This document shows positions 60,554 through 64,000 of a stretch of 64,000 nucleotides of DNA, one piece after another (within the stretch, counting starts at the first letter, position 1; every line of letters begins with the position of its first letter). Location of the stretch: contig NZ_CP102605.1 in assembly GCF_024707505.1 (NCBI RefSeq), positions 186,001 to 250,000 on the forward strand, read 5' to 3'. A program made the position numbers and the translations under genes. Below the pieces are notes generated by a model. The model worked only from the letters and a program-made list of their open reading frames with translations, had not been told where the DNA came from and ran no database searches. The DNA is from Pantoea sp. SOD02 (GTDB taxonomy: Bacteria > Pseudomonadota > Gammaproteobacteria > Enterobacterales > Enterobacteriaceae).

Positions 60554-61627
60554 TTAGCTCGACATGTTGCTCATGTGCGCCATGTTGCTGGCGTGCTGAT
60601 GGGCAGATTCTGCCGGCAGCAGCTCCGGCACATAGTGCTCGGCGAAGCGTTGCGCATCGGTATCCGGGCGGATCACATTGATTTTCTTCAGCTCATCGAT
60701 ATACACCGCCACCTCTTTGCGCAGCTGCACACCGGTGGAGTGATGGCTGTGAGTGTGCTCTTTCAGCATCGCGGCAATGTCCTCTACCGCAACGGAACCT
60801 GGCACAAAGGGCTGGAAGATTTTCGCCGTCTCTTCCGGATGTTCGGCGGTCCACTGCTGCGCATCGACAATCGCCTGGGTGATGGCGCGCGCGGTGGCGG
60901 GATCGTCACGCACCAGCGAGCCGCGCAGGCCCAGCACGCAGCAGGTGAGGCTGGCGTATTCGCCTTTCAGGTTGTTATCCACTTCCACCAGATCGTGCTG
61001 CTTCTTCAGCAGCCAGCCCTGCGGATCGTCAGTGGCCAGCGCCTGCACTTCACCTTTGCGCAGCGCTTCGCCAAACAGGTCGGGCGGATATTGCAGCCAG
61101 TTGACCTGCTTATCAGGATCGATGCCCTGTTTCGCCAGCTGAATAGCGAAGAAGTTGCGAATCGGGCTAGCCTGATCGCTCACCGCCACCGATTTTCCTA
61201 CCAGATCTTTCACATCGCGGATGCCGCTGTTCTGCGGGGCGAGTAGACGCATACAGCCGCCGTGCGTGCCGACGGTGAGATCAACATCAAAACCCTGCTC
61301 CAGCGGCTTCAGCCAGCGCAGCGCCATGCCAATGCCGCCATCAGCCTGGCCGGTGGCAATCGCCTGTAACAGCGCATCGGTTGGGCCGCTAAAATTTACG
61401 GGCTCAACATTCAAGCCGTACTTTTTAAAGAAACCTTGCTTCAGCGCCACCGAAATCGGTGACTGACATACTGCGGTTTGTCCCCAGGCCAGCTTGATGG
61501 TTTTGAGCGATTTATCGTCGGCAAATACATTGCTGCTCAGCAACGGATTTACCGCAACGCCGGCACTAAAGAGACCCAGCCCGCGTAATAATGCGCGGCG
61601 GCTCAGAGAGAATTGTTGAAATGCCAT
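60554..61627 (-). CDS. SsuA/NrtA-type binding protein with Tat signal
   Basis: The 357-residue product begins MAFQQFSLSRRALLRGLGLF, a Tat signal with twin Arg, cleaved near NVFADD. The mature protein has the SsuA/NrtA fold: TIKLAWGQTAVCQSPISVAL, FFKKYGLNVEPVNFSGPTDA, LQAIATGQADGGIGMALRWL. The end is unusual, rich in His and Met (EHTHSHHSTG and ESAHQHASNMAHMSNMSS), which could bind metal. ATG 61627 has AAGGAAG. Export in folded form and the His/Met tail are atypical for SsuA. Confidence 0.87.
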   Translation of the reverse strand: MAFQQFSLSRRALLRGLGLFSAGVAVNPLLSSNVFADDKSLKTIKLAWGQTAVCQSPISVALKQGFFKKYGLNVEPVNFSGPTDALLQAIATGQADGGIGMALRWLKPLEQGFDVDLTVGTHGGCMRLLAPQNSGIRDVKDLVGKSVAVSDQASPIRNFFAIQLAKQGIDPDKQVNWLQYPPDLFGEALRKGEVQALATDDPQGWLLKKQHDLVEVDNNLKGEYASLTCCVLGLRGSLVRDDPATARAITQAIVDAQQWTAEHPEETAKIFQPFVPGSVAVEDIAAMLKEHTHSHHSTGVQLRKEVAVYIDELKKINVIRPDTDAQRFAEHYVPELLPAESAHQHASNMAHMSNMSS

Positions 61628-61821
61628 CCTGTCTTCCTTGTAGATAAAGTTCACAGGCACTATGGCAAAGGCAATTAGCGCGACCAAATAACAATCCCGC
61701 ATGACATCATGCAGTTTTTCATTATGAATATTTGCGGATAGGTTTGCCGGAATGACTATTTCGAAGTGGGGAAGTCGCGGATTATGCTTTATTTCTTAGC
61801 ATATCAAGCAGGAGCGAAAAT

Positions 61822-62598
61822 ATGGCCTCAACCTCGGCGGGCGTTAATATTGCGATTGAGAAGGTTCATCATCACTTCACCTTAGAAGGCGAAGATTTAC
61901 CGGTGCTGGAGAATATTAATTTGCAGGTAGAGGCCGGTGAATTTGTCGCGCTGCTGGGGCCATCCGGCTGCGGCAAATCGACGCTGCTGCGTTTGCTGGC
62001 CGGGCTCGAACCGCCAGCCAGCGGTTTACTGGCGGAAGAGGGCAAAGCGATCACCGCGCCTGATCCGTCGCGCGTGGTGGTGTTTCAGGATCCCACGCTT
62101 TATCCGTGGCGCACCGTCTATGACAACGTTGGCCTCGGTTTGCAGATTCGCGGAGAGAGCCGCCCGCTGCGCGAGCAGCGGATTAACGCGATGCTGGATC
62201 GCGTCGGCCTCAGGCAGTTTGCCCGCGCCTGGCCGCATCAGCTTTCGGGCGGTATGGCGCAGCGTGCGGCGTTGGCCCGCGCGTTGGTTAACGTGCCGCG
62301 TTTGCTGATTCTCGATGAGCCGCTCGGCAAGCTCGATTCACTGACGCGGTTGCGTATGCAGCAGGAGATTGTCGATCTGTGGCAAGAGCAGCAGTTCACT
62401 ACGCTGATGGTGACGCACGACGTGGAAGAAGCGCTGGTGATGGCGAATCGCGTGGTGGTGTTCAGCCCAAGACCAGCAAAAGTGGTGGATGTGATCGAGG
62501 TTAATCTGCCGTGGCCGCGCCGCCGCGATGACCCGCAGCTGGTGGCGCTGCGCAGCCGGATACTGGATTTGTTGGGAGCGGATCGTGTGGCGGCGTGA
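61822..62598 (+). CDS. SsuB/TauB-type ABC transporter ATPase
   Basis: The 258-residue ATPase has Walker A LLGPSGCGKSTLLRLLAGLE, Q-loop VVFQDPTLYPWRTVYDNV, signature HQLSGGMAQRAALARAL, Walker B LLILDEPLGKLDSLTRLRM and the switch His in MVTHDVEEALVMANRVVV. It is transcribed away from the binding protein and permease, with 194 bases between starts, so one divergent promoter region should drive the whole importer. ATG 61822 has GGAG. Confidence 0.93.
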   Translation: MASTSAGVNIAIEKVHHHFTLEGEDLPVLENINLQVEAGEFVALLGPSGCGKSTLLRLLAGLEPPASGLLAEEGKAITAPDPSRVVVFQDPTLYPWRTVYDNVGLGLQIRGESRPLREQRINAMLDRVGLRQFARAWPHQLSGGMAQRAALARALVNVPRLLILDEPLGKLDSLTRLRMQQEIVDLWQEQQFTTLMVTHDVEEALVMANRVVVFSPRPAKVVDVIEVNLPWPRRRDDPQLVALRSRILDLLGADRVAA

Positions 62599-62611
62599 TG
62601 AAGTCATCCGC

Positions 62612-62767
62612 TTATGGCGTATCAGAATCTTTAAGGGTTGTTTCTAGAAAATGCGTGGTGTGATGCATCCATTCGCGCATTTCGAAGAGATCTAACATCA
62701 AGCTGAAAGAGATAAAGGTTACGCAGATAATCAATAAGATGGCGATGTAGTAAGGCAATGAAGACAT
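62612..62767 (-). CDS. Small single-span membrane protein, 51 residues
   Basis: ATG 62767 follows GGGAGG at ideal spacing. The product MSSLPYYIAILLIICVTFIS continues with FSLMLDLFEMREWMHHTTHF and ends KDSDTP: one transmembrane helix (about 5-25), an amphipathic segment and a polar tail. I recognise no family. It lies downstream of eptA and the shortened PmrA-like gene on the same strand, where a sensor kinase gene would normally be, separated by the second REP composite. Confidence 0.65.
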   Translation of the reverse strand: MSSLPYYIAILLIICVTFISFSLMLDLFEMREWMHHTTHFLETTLKDSDTP

Positions 62768-62865
62768 CTATTCCTCCCTGGAATACGATCTGGATGGAAT
62801 GTCAGTATTACTTAAGTTTTTCTCATTAACAAACCTTAAGGAATATTCTTTGCGTATACGTTAAA

Positions 62866-62973
62866 CGGTCGCCATAAATGGCGACCCTACAAGTGATTGC
62901 TGCGTTTTCGTAGGGTGCGCATTCATGCGCACCTGCATACATATGCAAATTAATGTTTAACTGATCGGCATTA
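62866..62973. repeat. 108-bp REP composite, copy 2
   Basis: A type A palindrome, the shared spacer, a type B palindrome and the flank ending in TGATCGGCATTA. Six differences from 58290-58397. A further half type A (ATGAATGGCGACC) follows at 62978-62990. Confidence 0.92.
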
Positions 62974-63000
62974 CGCTATGAATGGCGACCGTAAGGTTTT

Positions 63001-63468
63001 TTACTTTCCCGGCACAATGAACCGATAACCTACGCCACGCAGCGTTTTAATATACGCCTTGCCGATTTTCTCGCGCAGATTATGAATATGCACTTCTAAT
63101 GTATTGGTGGCCGGTTCTGTTGCCCATTGATAAATATCTTTTAGCAAGGTGTCACGCTGAACCGCTTCGCCTTTCGCCAGCATCAACCGCGATAAAATAA
63201 CGAACTCTTTAGGCGTCAAGTCCAGCGATTTTCCAGCGTGCCAAACCATTTTTCTGGAGAGTTGCAGGGTAATTTCACCGATCTCCACGCAGTCTGTTTC
63301 AACCTTCTGTTGCGCGTTAAATAGCGCGTGAACCCGCGCTAACATTTCCTCTAACGAACCGGCTTCGAGATGCTGGACGGTGGAATCACCGTCACAGCCA
63401 TTGCGTTGCAGCACGACTTGCAGCTCTTGCATCAGCCGCTCATCGGCTGCAACGATCATCCATTTCAT
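63001..63468 (-). CDS. PmrA/BasR-like regulator lacking most of the receiver domain
   Basis: The 155-residue protein has a C-terminal winged helix that is very close to PmrA (LTPKEFVILSRLMLAKGEAV, EPATNTLEVHIHNLREKIGK, IKTLRGVGYRF). The N-terminal about 30 residues look like the first strand and helix of a receiver (MIVAADERLMQELQVVLQRN), then the sequence jumps to the last receiver helix (SLEEMLARVHALFNA). The phosphoacceptor Asp, Thr and Lys are gone. The start ATG 63468 overlaps the eptA stop by one base, so it is co-translated with eptA. It should bind DNA without phosphorylation control. Confidence 0.8.
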   Translation of the reverse strand: MKWMIVAADERLMQELQVVLQRNGCDGDSTVQHLEAGSLEEMLARVHALFNAQQKVETDCVEIGEITLQLSRKMVWHAGKSLDLTPKEFVILSRLMLAKGEAVQRDTLLKDIYQWATEPATNTLEVHIHNLREKIGKAYIKTLRGVGYRFIVPGK

Positions 63469-64000
63469 CAATGTGCGGCCCGGCAGGCGCTAAGAATATC
63501 GTCCGCAGGTTGATATTCAGTGGTCTGAATACCCGTTAAACCGAGCATGGTGGAGAACAGATTGTCCTGCGAATAACCCTGATGCGCCGCTTGTTTATCA
63601 AGACAGCTTTTACTCACGCCATAGCGCTGTTGATAATCCGGTGATAACCAAATCAGCATTGGCACATGTTTCTGCACATCCGGCGCAATCGCATACGGCA
63701 TACCGTGCAGATAAGCACCATTTTCCCCTAACGACTCACCGTGATCCGATAAATAAACCAGGCTGGTGGTGTATTCATCCTGATGCGCTTTCAGCACATT
63801 AATCGCTTTATTGACGATGTAATCAATATACAGAATGGTGTTGTCGTAGGTATTGACCAGCTGTTCTTGCGAACAATCCTGAATTTGGCTGGTATCGCAC
63901 GTCGGGGTGAATTTTTTAAACTGCGCAGGATAACGGTTGTAATAGGTTGGGCCGTGACTACCAATGGTATGTAACACGATAACGCCGTTACCTTTGAGGT
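63468..64000 (-). CDS. eptA: Phosphoethanolamine transferase EptA, 5' end cut by window
   Basis: The visible C-terminal about 177 residues belong to the periplasmic catalytic domain: VLHTIGSHGPTYYNRYP, NTYDNTILYIDYIVNKAINV, the zinc/active-site motif LVYLSDHGESLGENGAYLHG, MPYAIAPDVQKHVPMLIW. EptA adds phosphoethanolamine to lipid A phosphates and lowers polymyxin sensitivity. The frame is open to the window edge. It is translationally coupled to the PmrA-like gene, as in the eptA-basRS operon of E. coli, but no basS follows. Confidence 0.92.
   Translation of the reverse strand, partial: LKGNGVIVLHTIGSHGPTYYNRYPAQFKKFTPTCDTSQIQDCSQEQLVNTYDNTILYIDYIVNKAINVLKAHQDEYTTSLVYLSDHGESLGENGAYLHGMPYAIAPDVQKHVPMLIWLSPDYQQRYGVSKSCLDKQAAHQGYSQDNLFSTMLGLTGIQTTEYQPADDILSACRAAH

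Noticed and set aside
4083..62973. The REP palindromes as a CRISPR array or as intrinsic terminators
   Set aside because: They are scattered singly or in pairs without regular spacers, and lack T-runs; they fit REP/BIME elements.

Overview
The window looks like chromosomal DNA from an enterobacterium of the Erwiniaceae, most likely Pantoea or a close relative (inference from gene content). Supporting signs are a treZ-treY-treX operon, close relatives of Escherichia coli YaiL, ProP, FepA, FhuE, H-NS and EptA, an orphan Hcp module, and a dense family of short palindromic (REP-like) repeats between genes. No rRNA, tRNA, CRISPR array, prophage or insertion sequence was seen.

Layout. 0-6 kb: a cut mesX (DUF1852), yaiL, an RluA-family pseudouridine synthase, a cold-shock-domain protein, an orphan Hcp/DUF1493/STM2901 module and a chemotaxis receptor. 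6-18 kb: a repeat-rich autotransporter, the trehalose-from-glycogen operon treZYX and a ProP-type osmolyte transporter, so osmoprotection genes sit together. 18-26.6 kb: a two-component system with a MipA/OmpV porin-like protein, a ketopantoate-reductase-like enzyme, a DeoR regulator divergent from a DUF4406 protein, an SDR/LysR divergent pair, and stress-type YghA- and YciG-like proteins. 26.7-36.8 kb: iron uptake (TonB receptor overlapping its binding protein, and a FepA, both with Fur-box-like sites), an RpiR regulator, an EamA exporter, an alpha/beta hydrolase behind a perfect palindrome, and a secreted GH5 enzyme.

37-62.6 kb is dominated by genes that fit organosulfur scavenging. It has a polar amino-acid ABC importer, a BisC-like S/N-oxide reductase, MmgE/PrpD, M20 amidohydrolase and GNAT proteins, a divergent operon of dehydrogenase, LLM flavin monooxygenase and aminotransferase, a periplasmic MTA/SAH-nucleosidase-like protein, a cysteine-synthase-like enzyme and an SsuABC/TauABC-type importer. 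All seven protein classes of the Bacillus subtilis yxeKLMNOPQ operon (S-(2-succino)cysteine salvage) are present here, which makes a modified-cysteine salvage route the leading interpretation. A decayed acyl-CoA-dehydrogenase-like gene lies downstream of the cysteine-synthase-like gene. Embedded in this stretch is a 1236-residue three-domain protein (glycoside hydrolase, glycosyltransferase, FAD/UDP-galactopyranose-mutase-like).

The right end holds a cut eptA followed by a PmrA-like regulator that has lost most of its receiver domain, with no sensor kinase gene behind it. A 51-residue single-span membrane protein is encoded there instead.

All functional calls rest on reading the sequence against remembered families. 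No search was run.
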